Below, piece by piece: positions 32,989 to 45,058 of a stretch of DNA of 64,000 nt (the first letter of the stretch is position 1; each line of letters begins with the position of its first letter). The notes below the pieces were generated by a model that worked only from the letters and a program-made list of their open reading frames with translations, searched no databases and was not told the origin of the DNA. Both the position numbers and the translations under genes were made by a program. The stretch spans positions 28,193,485-28,257,484 of the forward strand of contig OZ038433.1 in assembly GCA_964036275.1 (NCBI GenBank), given 5' to 3'. This DNA comes from Litoditis marina (lineage: Eukaryota; Nematoda; Chromadorea; Rhabditida; Rhabditidae).

Positions 32989-33335
32989 AAAGAGGGGTGT
33001 GCGAGTAGGAAGTATTCCTATGAGCTCGCATGCACAAACAAACAGAGTAAGAAGATGGATTCATATAACAGATCGAATAAATAACAGAAAATAAAGCCGA
33101 GCCGTCCGTCTCGGGTCGCGGGGGAGAAGTCCCGTCAGATCTGAACTGGTAGGCGGCGCCTGTAAGATCTGAGTCACTGATTTGAAATGTATTGCGTAAA
33201 GCCTATTGATTAGCTTAAGTATAATTGAAGAAGAATGCATAAGTTATCTACTTGTATTCGGGGTAATTAGTATGAAAGAGCTATGATACCGTATTGTAAG
33301 TTAATGAAGGTATGAACTCCTCATGGCACTTGCGC
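32989..33335 (-). repeat. 5' LTR of element C
   Basis: Matches 30141-30487. The leader runs from 32988 to about 32041 with only short ORFs. Confidence 0.88.
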
Positions 33336-33457
33336 GTAGGAGCTGGAACCAGCTAACTCGAGCTCGCCCTTTTATAGGCATGCACTAGAAGTGCGCCAGT
33401 ATTCACCGTAAAAGCGCCCAGTAAAACTCGTTTGCGTACTCTCAGTTGCATGGAAAT

Positions 33458-33766
33458 TCAGACACAGAGAAAACAGCGTCGCTCTCCGCAACAACTATAA
33501 TCGTGTTCATGAGAGAAACGGTAGGGATTGAATGCAACTGACTTTTTGACAGAGTCCTCTGAAATCCCAAGTGCAGCGGCAGTCACGGCAAGAGCATCAC
33601 TCAGAGGGAGGAAATCAGCTTCCAGCACTCGAGCGACCCCACTGTTTCATTCGTAGAGACGAGTGACAAGGACGTTAGTCTTGGCACAGAACTTTGTTCC
33701 ACGGGAGGGACTCAAATGAAGTGCATTCATTGTGAGGCCCAGTTCTTTTATGAGCTGAGTCCATTT
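33458..33766 (-). pseudogene. coding-like exon with one internal TGA, unknown protein
   Basis: On the minus strand the acceptor CTTATTTCAG is followed by 103 codons beginning KWTQLIKELGLTMNALH and ending HDYSCCGERRCFLCV-stop. Only one TGA interrupts it (at about codon 40, after LVTRLYE). Composition and the well-formed acceptor suggest a real exon, of a host gene or of the damaged transposon on the left. No family recognised. It is missing from ATG-based ORF lists. Confidence 0.45.
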
Positions 33767-34526
33767 CTGAAATAAGTTTTAGCGTTGTACATATAATGTT
33801 GTCGAACATATCAAAACGGTTGCAGAAAATGTTTGCTTCCGAATAATTTGAGAACGTTTCCTAATAATGGTGCTCGGTAGCCTGTCAACCGAAGCGAAAC
33901 AGACGAAAAAGTGTTCATGTGCAAGTTGTTACAAAGACCGAGCCATTACCCGCACATGAACTCGATTGACTAGAGGCACATAACCATTTTTAGTCAAGTT
34001 ACATATGCAACCGGGTTGCATGCAACCTAAATGCAATCCGGTTATATTTGTGATATCTCTATCTCTCAGATACCCTTCGTAAAAATAACGAAGACCGTTC
34101 TCTTGGGTGTTTCCAAATACAACATGGTTGCGGTCACATGCAACAAGGATGCATGTGTAATCCTCCCAACTGTTAGTCGAGGTTATTCAAAAATCATGGT
34201 GACTTAAATCTAATCAGCTTAAATTATATATCAAACTAAGCCGAGATTTATTTTATTTTATAATAAAACATCTGCCGAACCAGATAAAACTAGCCTTCAC
34301 TGATGGAAGTATGAGGAATGTGACGAATTGTCTCCGTCCAGAACTTATTGGGGATATTATTAAACGAATCTGAATAAGTAGAGAATTTCTCAGAACAAAG
34401 AATCAAATTCTAACCATAGCTACGACCATTACTGAACGAAAGAGTCAACCTCAGTAACAAATAACTCAACTTCCAGATAAAGTAGTACCTTATCACGTTC
34501 CTCCTTCATTTTGTGTACACCGACTT

Positions 34527-34626
34527 AGGTCATCTTTCTGTCTAACTCGATTGGCTGGTTGGTGAGGATGTGGGATGTCACTGCAGGAATATCGACACTC
34601 GCCAGGCACTCATTCTTCGCATCTGA
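34527..34626 (-). CDS. candidate terminal exon, unknown protein
   Basis: On the minus strand the strong acceptor TTCTTTCTTTTTTCAG precedes a frame (after a split codon) reading AKNECLASVDIPAVTSHILT and then a short tail to TAA. It is about 33 codons. It may belong with an upstream exon ending at the GTGAGT donor at about 35000-34990. No domain. Weak evidence. Confidence 0.3.
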
Positions 34627-34639
34627 AAAAAGAAAGAAA

Positions 34640-35400
34640 AAAACTGCAATTACTATAATAACCTTACACCACGCACCGAAAGGTACACTGATTGTGATTG
34701 AGCAATAGGTTGATTGAACATCTAACTATCAAGAGAACGCCAAAATCTCTTGATTCCTTAGAAATTGTGTCAGAAGTTATAAAATGAGTGTGAAAAAAAC
34801 ATGGTTACGAATTGGTTTTATTATTCTTCATCCGAAATACAAAAGAACTCAATTTCAACTAGGTATTTGTCTGGATGAAAACGCAAAGAACAGAATAAAA
34901 TACAAATTAATCCAGTATTTTGAAATTTTCCACGGTTTTTTATCATCTTAAATCATATCAAACAAGAAGTAACTAAACTCACCAGCATCAAAATGTGTAG
35001 CGGTTATATAGAATCTTTATTGAATAATTGAATTCAAAAGAATGGGTAACGCAAAAGTATTTTGAAAACACATAAAGATGAATGCGAAAGATATAAACGG
35101 GACGATATATTGGTGATATCATAGATAATTGAAGATGATGATTCGGGTAGATGTAGGGAGAATACAGGATCTGAAACATACAACATTTAGGAAATCAATC
35201 TAAAAAATGTATTATTATAAAAAAAGTCTAATTAAAAAAATAAATTAAGACCAAAGAAAGTTCAAGAACTCACTCATTGAATAGATTAAAAAAATAAAAA
35301 TGTTGATATGATCAACCAAACTTCATCAGTCCCAGAGATCGTTCATCATATCCTAAAGTAGAATAAATTCTAACCGTTCAGACTTCGGAAGAACCTATTG
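34640..35400. other. no firm gene; AT-rich, splice-like signals on minus strand
   Basis: A 63-aa minus ORF (35179-34988) is Tyr/His/Ile-rich, flanked by a TTTCAG acceptor and a GTGAGT donor. It might be an exon but has no recognisable similarity. Part of the stretch is probably the LINE 3' untranslated region (35190-35404). Confidence 0.3.
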
Positions 35401-35404
35401 GAGG

Positions 35405-36132
35405 TTATTCCATTTGTAGGAACGGTAAAACTGTGGAAAGATCAAAGTTAGTTAATCTAGATTTGAAAGCAGATAGTGTACTAGCTTCTACTACATGAGC
35501 TGGTAATGCATTCCACATTGGTGGCATTCTATTTGCAAAAGAACCATAGGCTTGTTTTTTGCTTGCAAAATTACGAGCTATCTGGAAAGAGTGAGCCCGC
35601 TGAGATCCACAAATAGTAAATAGTTTAAGATTTTTATTCAGTTCAAAACCGCGAACTATGCGATAGCAAAAGATGAGGTCATAAATGCATCTACGGTGAG
35701 CGAGAGACTGAAGTTCGAGGGATTTCAAACGTTGCGCATAAGATAACGTAACTGGACCAGCAAAAGATTTCCTAAATACTATCCTAGTAAAGCGCCGTTA
35801 AACATTTTCAACCATATTTCTCTCGCCAATACTCCAAAATCCAAAAAAATTGGTCTAGCATAGCAAATGAAAGCTGTTTTGTAACTTTCGATATTGCGCA
35901 ATTGAAAAGCTCTCAGAATACAATTTGCCACTCGGTTTGCCTTGATGACAATATTTCTAATATGAATATTATATGAAAGGTTATCACAAACAATTACACC
36001 GAGGTCTCGAACAGATTCACACGACGGAGCAGGCACATTATCTAATGAATACTGACTATTCGTCAACTTGTTTATAGAAAGATGTTGCGATTTAGACTCA
36101 TTGATGTTCATACCCATTTTGAGTCCCAGACG
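35405..36132 (-). pseudogene. LINE RT C-terminal region
   Basis: Frames 36117-35779 and 35728-35405 give GMNINESKSQHLSIN, VRDLGVIV and a HRRCIYDLIFCYRIVRG... tail ending in LTNFDLSTVLPFLQME. These are typical of the stretch after the FADD box in CR1/Jockey-type LINEs. Broken by a frameshift near 35750 and a one-base slip near 36117. Continues 47082. Confidence 0.8.
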
Positions 36133-36747
36133 GAATCGCGCGCAGCGCGAAGCGCTGTGCGAGATTTGTCTTTGGTCCGGCTAATGCGCGCCTCCGTTTT
36201 TTTAGTTTCCCCATAAAAAGGCTGAAATTCGCAAAACAAAACTTTTAATAAATCGGACGTGCTCTGAAGCATATTTGCAAGTTGTGTTTCAAATTTGAAC
36301 GAAATCCCTTGAGTTTGAGCCAAGTTATGACGTTTGCGCTTCATCCAGAGCGCCAACTTCCGTCGTGTTTCCGTCCTTCCTTCCTTCCGGGCGTTTACAC
36401 AATACTATCTCGACCGTAACTGAACCGATTTGGCTGAGGTTTGGAGTCATGATAGAATTCCTACTCAATCCCCAGCTGCGCTAATTTTTTTTTGAAAGAA
36501 ATCATTTCTCACCAAATTACAGCCTTTCGAATCAAAGTCTCTGCGTCTCTCCATTTAGCACGCTCTCTCGCTTTCTCTGTCAGGTCGGTCTTGCAAACTG
36601 TCTTGTAACTTAGGGTAACACTGACCGATTTCGAAAAATTTAAATATGATACCATCGTGACTTTAATTTAAGTAAAAAGTATTCTATCGCTGACGTCATT
36701 CAGGATTCTGGAGACCCGATAACGTTATCTTTGAAAAGTGCAAAGTT

Positions 36748-37371
36748 GACGTCAAATATGTTTTCAAATGATAATAATAGTTGGCAAGTGGGGCATTAAC
36801 GGTGAAAATTCATTTAAACATGACGTATTCTGGGATTCTGAAAGCCAAATGACGTCATTTTTGAAAAGTGCATAGTTGACGTCACATATATTTTCAAATG
36901 ATGGTTATATCTTAGAAAGGGTCAATTAACGGTGAAATCTAATCTGAGTGACGTATTCTGAGATTCTGGAGACCAGATGACGTCATTTTTGAAAAGTGCA
37001 AAGTTGACGTCACATATATTTTCAAATGCTGAAAATATCTTAAAAATGGTATATTAACGATGAAACTTCATCTAAATATGACTTATTCTGGAAATCAGAA
37101 GGCCAGATGACGTCAACTTTTAAAAAAATTGACGTGAAATATGTTTTCGAATGCTGAAAGTTTCTTAAAATTGGTCAAATCACGATGAAACTTCATTCAA
37201 ACATGACGTATTCTGGGATTCTGAAGGGCAGATAAAGTAAGTTTCTAGAACTGCAATGTTGACGTCATATTTTTTTCGAATGATGGTAATACTGGACAAG
37301 TGCTTCATTAAGAAAACAATTTCATCTGCACCGTACAGATCAAATCACATACCTACGGCATGTATACAAAA
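36748..37371. repeat. internal 130-bp units of transposon copy 3
   Basis: Units start at 36748, 36878 and 37006, with a more diverged one after about 37133. The one at 36878-37005 is by far the closest to the satellite at 1-3250 (GATGGTTATATCTTAGAAAGGG, CTGGAGACCAGATGACGTC). The following units match 3251-3620 in order. Confidence 0.88.
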
Positions 37372-37589
37372 TGTCGTCACAGACGAAGGCGGAGCCTTTT
37401 CTATTGGCTTTTTCATGATTGGCTTTTAGTGCAACGATTATCTTCTCGTGTATTGTTTGGTCGATTGGTTTGTAATAAATATGTATTTTAAAGGTGTTGT
37501 GTTCTAACTTAAGAGAGTAAAGGAGTAGGAGATCAGCATAGGTTTTACGCTGATCTGCCGCCGGTCTTCATGTTCGGAGAATAACGACA
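37372..37589 (+). repeat. 5' LTR of BEL2
   Basis: 218 bp, about 99% identical to 46337-46554. AATAAATATGTATTTTAAAGG may serve as a processing or promoter region. Confidence 0.95.
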
Positions 37590-37593
37590 TGGT

Positions 37594-37837
37594 GATTGGA
37601 ACGTTTTCACAATATCAGTAAGTGACCACATTCGTAATCCAAAAATAATGGTCATTACATTTTTTATTGTACAGTTATGTACCATTCAGTTAACAATCTT
37701 GGTCCTAATTCCCGTTCAGGAGTTCAAATGTTTTCATCCGTTATATAGTCTATGCTATTATAGGAATCCATTCCTATCGGATCAACAAGTTCGAAGACGG
37801 CGATCAAGAGATCGAAACCTACAATAGTCAAACAAAA
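37594..37837 (+). repeat. BEL2 leader segment, duplicated at 45166-45406
   Basis: Begins within the primer-site region (GATTGGAACG) and runs to CAATAGTCAAACAAAA. The second copy differs by one substitution and a 3-bp gap. After this leader the sequence joins directly to the basic C-terminal tail of gag, so the capsid and knuckle part of gag is deleted here. Confidence 0.92.
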
Positions 37838-37839
37838 CA

Positions 37840-39469
37840 CAGCAGAAAAGTCAGACAAAACAGTCGTACAAGTCTGGTAACTCTGGTAACCGAAAGAACC
37901 GTAACAAAGGTGGTAATCAGAGAAAACATTCTCATGAGAACAATCAAGGCGCAACAAGTGGCGTACACGTTAATGTGGTTACCGAATGCACTGACACGCC
38001 TCCTTCAGAAAACCCTACTGAGAGAGTGGTCACTACTCATGTAGCCACAGAGCCCTTGAGAGAGAAAAGTGCACATACTATTCTGATGACAGTCAAAGTG
38101 TTCATTGAAGATTCATCTGGAAGTATGGTACCAGTGTACGCTATATTAGATAGTGGTTCTCAGAAAAGCTTCATAACTCGTTCACTGGTAAATCGTCTAG
38201 GAGTAACAACTTCAACATATGGCGATCTTATAATTACTACTTTTGGTGGACATTCTCAGAAGAAGGCCACTCGACAAGTCAATCTCAAGTTGAGTTCGCG
38301 CTTCTCATATTCTTTACCAGTTTCTCTGTTACTCAATGATTGTCTCACTGATCCCTTCACTATCGAGTCACTCAATGAAGATGATATCGAATATTTATAC
38401 AAGTACTCTATTGATCTTTCTGATGTGAGTTACAATCGTCATAGAGTACAGCCTGAAATTCTACTCGGTATTGATTATTTTAATCAAATTATATGTACAG
38501 GTCAACCTACACATCACCTACCAAGTGGTTTGTATGCTACACCAACACAGTTTGGATATGTAATTTCTGGAATGATGAGTTCCGCATTCCGCAATGAAGC
38601 TTTCGAATGTGAAGACTCTACTCTCAGTCAAAATGTGATACAGACTCTCATGACTAAGGTCAATGATCCTGCCGATTATTCAGATCTCTGGAAGTTAGAG
38701 GCGATCGGGATCACAGATAATATCACTGCAAAAGACGAGAACAATATGATCATACAGAAATTCAAAGAATCAGTCACACTTGAAGACGGTAAAATTTTCG
38801 TGCGCCTTGGAAAGAAAATGCGTTTCAGTTGCAAGATAATTACCGCATTGCCTTTTGCAGGCTGAAACAACAGTGGCACAATCTGAAATCCAAACCAGAA
38901 CTGTGGAAAAAGTACTGTGAAATCATTCATACACAACTCGATTCACAGATAATTGAAGAAGTTGATTTAGAACAGTCACGGTCTTCTTTGCGGCCCACAT
39001 ATTACATCCCTCATCAGGCGGTACTCAAACCAACAAGTACCACCACCAAAGTTCGCATTGTTCTAGATGCGTCCTCCAAAGGGAAAGGAGCCCTTTCACT
39101 AAACGATGTTATACATCAAGGCCCGACAATCTTGCCTGATCTATTTGGCATGATCCTTCGGGCTAGAAAGGAACATTTTTTTGCTCATTGCGGACGTTGA
39201 GAAGGCATTTCATATGATTCATCTTCAGGAAAGCGAAAGAGATGCTACCCGATTTTTGTGGTTGAAAGACGAATCACTGCCTCCAACCAACGATAATGTC
39301 AAAATATTCAGGTTCACACGCGTACCATTCGGAATAAATGCGTCACCATTCTTGTTGGGTATGTCTATCCAATATTGTTTGACTGTGGAATGAACTCATC
39401 ACTACCTACTCTCGATGTGAGCGCACTGAACTGGATAAGATATGCAGTGAAATCCGTCAGAACCTGTAC
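37840..39469 (+). pseudogene. BEL2 gag tail, protease and first half of RT, frame-shifted
   Basis: The Lys/Gln/Asn-rich gag tail leads without ATG into the protease (ILDSGSQKSFI at about 38150), then DLWKLEAIGI and the RT start. The frame changes near 38850 (to VRIVLDASS, GPTILPDLF), again near 39180 in a T7 run (to IADVEKAF, FRFTRVPFGINASPF), and again between 39390 and 39470, where the sequence reaches YVDNM. The three shifts disrupt the RT palm domain. The ORF starting at 37975 uses a GTG and is not a true start. Confidence 0.85.
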
Positions 39470-42400
39470 GTGGACAACATGTTACTTGGCGCTAAAGACA
39501 CTCAGGATGGCATTAAAAAATATGCTCTGAGTAAGCAGCTATTTGAACAGATGTCTATGAATCTGAGAGAATACAGGTCCAACAGCGATGAGGTGAATAC
39601 TAGTATTCCCAAGAGAGATTTGTCTGATTCTAGTGATCAAAAGTTGTTGGGCATTCAATGGAATACCAAAACCGATACGTTATTTCTCAAAATCAATTTG
39701 GCGAAACATGAGAAGCCTACAAAGAGAAAAATTCTCCAGTCGACACACAAGACATTCGATCCCGCTGGTTATCTAACTCCCTTGTTGGTCGAAGCTAAAG
39801 TATTCCTTCAGTTACTTTGGAAAAAAGACTATCAATGGGACGAACCATTTCGAGAGTCAGACATTCAAGAGTGGTATACTATTTGTGATAAAGTACAGGA
39901 TACTGAAGTCACCTTGAATAGATGTGTGTACCGTAGCGAAGTCAATGCCCTGCATGAACTGTGTGTCTACTCTGACGCGTCCGAACAGGCATATGCGGCG
40001 TGTGTTTATCTGCGATCGATACATTGTGACGGCCAGATTACTTGTACGCTTTTGGCTTCGCGCAGCCGCTTGGCGCCGATCAAAGTTACAGGTGCACATA
40101 AAGACGCATCTATGCCTAGACTAGAACTTCTCGGTATGTTTATTGGCTCTAACCTAGCGGATTTTGTATTGAACGAGCTTGGAATTTCAATCACTACTAT
40201 TCGCATGTTTTGCGATTCAGAAATCGCGTTACATTGGGTCCACTCTGAAAAAGACTTATGTACATTCGTGCGCAACAAAGTCAATTCAATTCGCAAGAAA
40301 GTCTATGACTGGCAAGAAAATGGTATCACGGTCAAGATTGATTATGTAGACACTAAATTGAATCCAGCTGACTGTGCGACTCGAGGACTGAGTAAAGATG
40401 AAATCAATGGTCATATGTGGTGGACTGGTCCAATATACTTGATGAAGAGCGAACAGTTCTGGCCACAAAACAAGTTGACGTTGGTTTTACCGCAAGAAAA
40501 GTATGATGTAGAAGTGGATGAGAATGTTCAAGCCAATCAAGTTTCTACCGCAGAACGTGATGATGGCGAAAATTTACTTCGCTACAATGAACACAGTTCT
40601 CTCTGCAATCTCAAAAGAACAACAGCAATTGTTCTGCGCTTCATTTCAAAGCGAGTGTACCGTAAATTATCAAGAGAAAAGGGTGAAAGATTACTATCAC
40701 ACATACCTGGTCTTGATTGTGTTTCACTCTGGGGAGAAGTAACGGCTCAGGATCTTCAGATCGCGGAAACTGTTATCGTCAAGGACGTACAGCGGCGTCT
40801 GTCTGAAACAGATATGAAACAGTACGAGTCTCTAAACATACATTCTGACGAACATGGTGTATTACGATGTTACGGACGATTAAACAAATCCAATTTACCA
40901 CTTCACACTGTCAATCCCATTCTGATCAACCCGAAACATCGCATTTCTGAGTTGATAATCAGAGATGGTCATCAATCTCAGGGACACCCTGGTGTTAATG
41001 GTACATTGTGTGCTGTACGACAAAAGTTTTGGATTCCTAAAGGGAGACAAAGAGTGTCTTCTGTTTTGAGAACATGCATAATTTGCAAAAAACAGAATGC
41101 TCGACCTTACCTCTATCCAACCATTCCTTGTTTGCCGTCCACTCGGGTAACCGCTTCGCGTCCGTTCGCTGCCATCGGAATCGACTACATGGGACCTTTC
41201 AAATTGAGAACCGATGGAGTTGTAAGGGAAAAGTGTTGGATTTGTCTCATGACATGTATGTCAACTAGAGCAGTTCATTTAGAGGTAGTTCAAGGACTCT
41301 CTGCTATTGAATTTCTATTTGCGTTTCGTCGGTTTATCGCTCGACGAGGAGTTCCAAATTATGTAGTCACTGATAATGCTACAAATTTCACTCTGGGAGC
41401 ACAAGTGGTACACTATGCTGCTCGAGAATGTCACCCAGATGTATTCCGTTACTTTTCCAAAAATGGCATACATTGGGAATTCATCACTCCCCTTTCACCG
41501 TGGAAAGGAGGATTCTACGAGAGACTGGTTGGATCAGTGAAAAATGCAATGAGAAAATTATTCGGAAAACGAATTCCTTCACAAGATGAGTTTGTGACCG
41601 TCATTACGGAGATAGAAGGCATGATAAACTCACGCCCCTTATTTTATATTTCCACTGACCTTAGTCCTACTGATATACTTTGTCCGGTGGACTTTCTCAT
41701 TCCAAGAGCAGACCTCTCACTGTTCACAACTGAAGAGAACAATGATGAGGACACTGATTACCGATTCTACACAATTAATACTCGAGAACATGCCATTGAA
41801 GCAATGAACAAAACATCACAATATTTGAATCACTTTTGGAATATTTGGTCAAATCATTATCTCACTGAGCTTCGCACTAATCACAAATTGCGAATCAATC
41901 AGAAATCATACTGTAGACTACTTCCACGAATAGGAGAAATGGTTCTTGTTATGGACGACAATCAGAAACGCAGTGAGTGGAATTTGGCAAAAATTGTAAA
42001 CCTTCACCCTAGTGAGGATGGGGAAATTCGCTCAGTTTCTATTCAATTGTCTACTAAGAACATTGTCAAACGAGCAATCAATAGAATTGTACCTCTTGAA
42101 ATTTGTGAGTCTCAAAAAGATGAGCAGAATAAATGTACTACGCAGACAAACAATGTTGAACCAGGCAAAACGGCAGAGATAGCACTCTCTGACGCATCAA
42201 TCAATGAAGGCGGTCGGCGTATCCAGCCTGCCAGGCAAGCTAAGATGCGCGCGCAATACGCTGATTGCGACTCAGCAGACGAGGGAATTGAACAGATAGG
42301 AAGACCCACTACTTCCAAAAAAGTGGGACCAAGTGTCTTCTTACACACTTTGAGCATTATGATGATGTTCATGCTCCTAATTCCTTCGGTTCTCACATCC

Positions 42401-44608
42401 GCCGACTCCTCACAACTAGTTATACATTGTATAAAAGGCGGTGTGTTGGTTTCCAATTCGATTTTCTCAGATTCGATTGAGATCTGCGGAGATGCACATT
42501 GTATGCACGTTCTCAACCCTTTACAAAACGTTACGGTACAATTTCCTGCCGAAATCGTAGTGAACGACTATATGGTACAGGTTAAATCCGTTACAGGCAA
42601 TAGAACTGAAATTTTCCGACAACAATGCCCATCTAGCCCTTTTTGTGAGATGATCTCATGTGTATGGTGCAGTCACTTGATTGCGAACCCTCAATGTTGG
42701 CCTAGAGCAGCCATTGGGGTGTCGGCAGTTCTTATCTACGTGCTAATTAGCTCGATACTGGTACTAATTTGTTTCATTCGCAGACTCATACAACTGCGTA
42801 TCTTGTGTACCTTCCAGTCAAAAAAGAAGATCAGGAAAAATAGTGATTCTATTCCTCTGATTGACATTGAAGAGAATTCTGCAAATTTGGCCAGAGCTCC
42901 AAGAAGTTCAACGTTTGTTCGTGTACTTGCAATTGTTGCTTTGTTTTCACTGTTTACCGGCGTTGAACCTTGCCAGAGTACATTTACAGTGCCCATAACA
43001 GATGTGGTTTGCACAGACAGCCAAAATTGCACGCAAGTACACTCTGCTATTTTGAAAATGAGTATGATCAAATCAGAAGTTTGCGTTCATTTGAAACATA
43101 ACAACATCCTCATGAAAGAGATAAAATTCCGATTTCGGAGAATAAATTTTCACTGTGTCAAAAAATCGCTATATTTCACCATAGACACAAAAACTCTCGT
43201 TGAGTACAGCAAACGATGTGCACGAATGGGCTCATGTGATAGTGATAAATGTGGTGCTATACAGTCAGACTCACTAATTCCTGAATTGCAGAAGTCAAAC
43301 CACTATCCTGGAGTAACTTACTGCGCTGAATCATGCGTAGGTTATGGGTGCGATTGTTTTTTTCCCAGCTCAGGTTGTCTTATTTATAGAGTTTATCACG
43401 TCCCTTCCAATGAGGAAGTGTTTGAAGTGTTTGATTGTTCTGAATGGTCAGTATTTTTCGAATTTGATATAACCTTGTTAAACATGTATAGCAAACCGGT
43501 AACTTACAAGGTATTATTGCGATCCAACACGGACAGAACTGTAAAAAAGTTGTCAATGGAAGTTACACATTTTGCAGTTGATCCGTATCCTATTCTTACG
43601 TCACAGTTCCTCACAAATGGCACAAACACTGTGATACTAGACCGAGATTACAAAGCAAGTTTCATTTGCGAAAACGCGAGTATGGTTCAAAACATGAGTT
43701 GTACTGTTCATGACAATTGTGTTTGTACACCAGCTGAATCAAAAGTGAATTGCTATTGTAACGACAATAACGTTCGGCACCAGTTTGCCGACATTTCTCG
43801 AGTTTTACCGGTTGTACAACCTTCTTTGACGCTCGAATCCATTGGAGAACAGTTGTTAGCAAAAAGTTCACGAGCTTCAATTGAACTTGGAATACAATTT
43901 CCTACCAACATAAGCGAATTTGTCGAAATAGTAGACTCATTCACTTGCGATGTTCATGGATCCGAGATCGTCGGTTGTTATGACTGTTTGCACGGATCCG
44001 AGACTAATATTACTTGTACAGCTTTTGATACGGTAAAACCTAGTTTGATCGCAGAAGTGGAGTGCAGCTCACAGTCATTTTCAATCAGATGTTCACCATC
44101 TGGAGTGACTAATGTCATTAGGTTTTCCCACGAGCATGCACGTGTTTTTGAAGAATGTGTAGCTCGTTGTCATAAAAATATGGCAATTTTTCAATTACGC
44201 GGCACATTACACTATGTAAATGGTAATTCTATGGTTCCCGAGCTTTTGAAAGTTGTCCACAGACAATCACCCAATGGGACCGATTTCAAATTTCCTGATT
44301 TCAAACATGTTTTTGCAGTATTCCAAGAGTATGCTATTTTTTCTTTCATTGTGACCGTTATTTTGCTTGTTTCGCTCGCTATTACGGGGGTGGCAATTGT
44401 TGGAATACTCGGTTACTGTATCATAATGGATGGTGAGGGGAGGAGCAACATTTCTTTGAGTGTATTATCATTCCCTCTAACTATCGTTTTCTTTCTGTGC
44501 CGAGCTTGCACACGCGTCTTCGTTCGTGTGTTACGGTTTTTTCTGATAATACCCTTTCGACTTATCGGTATTTGTTCATGCAGACCGAATCTACCACACC
44601 AAGAGTGA
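39470..44608 (+). pseudogene. BEL2 pol (RT end, RNase H, integrase) joined in frame to phlebovirus-type env glycoprotein
   Basis: A 1712-codon open stretch. It contains YVDN at the very start, RNase H (VYSDASEQAYAACVY, about residue 165), the integrase zinc region and core (GIDYMGPF about 570, VTDNATNF, ERLVGS), and the integrase tail to about residue 930. Then comes a hydrophobic segment (LHTLSIMMMFMLLIPSVLTS), a first ectodomain with a TM (IGVSAVLIYVLISSILVLIC), a second signal-like segment (LAIVALFSLFTGVEPC) and a large Cys-rich ectodomain. That ectodomain includes ESCVGYGCDCFFPSSGC, the hallmark of the phlebovirus Gc/G2 fold. A C-terminal TM (FIVTVILLVSLAITGVAIVG) and a Cys-rich cytoplasmic tail follow. 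Many N-glycosylation sites (NCT, NMS, NIT, NGT). No stop separates pol and env. Called pseudogene because the upstream RT frame is broken. Confidence 0.87.
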
Positions 44609-44848
44609 ATGGATTTTAGATATGAAACTACATCTCTTTCCTCTTATAAACTTAATACGGAGTGTTTTTCATATTGTGTAGTAAACAAACACAGAAGTTA
44701 TTCTTCCATAATCATTGCTTTTATTGCTTTTTCTGTTTCTCTTCGGAACAGATCTTTCTTTACTTTCTATTCACATACATATCCGACTCCTTTTTTGTCG
44801 TTGAGAATTTCATATCTCGTGTTAATCGTGTCTTTTTTGAGGACATCT

Positions 44849-45058
44849 ATGAGCGATCAAATGGAGACGGACCACAGCGCCCCAGTGGCAAAACTGCCAT
44901 GTCCACCGAAGCCTCCCAAGATACCCAGACCAGCCCCGATCCCAGTTCCTCCGGCGAGTGCTTCACCACCACCCGGCCCATCTCAGGGAGCGGTTGTTCA
45001 ACCTTCAGATCTTACCACATTCGATAAGATCCTGCTTGAAATGCAGACGAGAGATAAG
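44849..45058 (+). CDS. BEL2 accessory gene, exon 1
   Basis: 70 codons from ATG at 44849: MSDQMETDHSAPVAKL, then a Pro-rich region, to LLEMQTRDK. It ends at AAG followed by GTTAGATA (donor at 45059), phase 0. The ATG is internal to a frame open since 44609, just after the env stop. The upstream part is hydrophobic and unlike a coding start, so 44849 is preferred. Unspliced, the frame continues hydrophobically to 45193. Confidence 0.55.

Larger units (their letters stand above)
30141..33335 (-). mobile_element. gag-only LTR element (element C)
   Basis: 347-bp LTRs at 30141-30487 and 32989-33335 are about 98% identical (differences such as AAACAAAGAAAG/AAACAGAGTAAG). On the minus strand GGAAAGGTGGAG is a polypurine tract before the 3' LTR, and TGGTAGCAGCTCTGG right after the 5' LTR is a primer-site candidate. 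The interior encodes only a gag (32040-30952), with a leader of about 950 bp. No protease, RT or integrase. No target duplication is visible, although element E's other LTR shows the uninterrupted site. Confidence 0.88.
26041..33365 (-). mobile_element. LTR element E, no RT seen, tRNA-Gly primer site; carries element C in its 5' LTR
   Basis: Direct repeats of about 490 bp at 26044-26530 and 29656-30140 share nearly all bases. On the minus strand the right copy is followed directly by TGGTGCATCGGC, complementary to the 3' end of tRNA-Gly including CCA, which marks it as the 5' LTR and sets the direction. The interior (29641-26568) has a tandem-repeat block and one membrane-anchor-like ORF but no gag, RT or integrase that I recognise, so it resembles a large non-autonomous derivative. 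The first part of the 5' LTR (about 33365-33336) is separated from the rest by element C: the palindrome TAGGAGCTGGAACCAGCTA sits intact beside the 3' LTR at 26533-26551 and again beyond element C at 33337-33355. The outer ends are estimates; no TSD seen. Confidence 0.6.
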
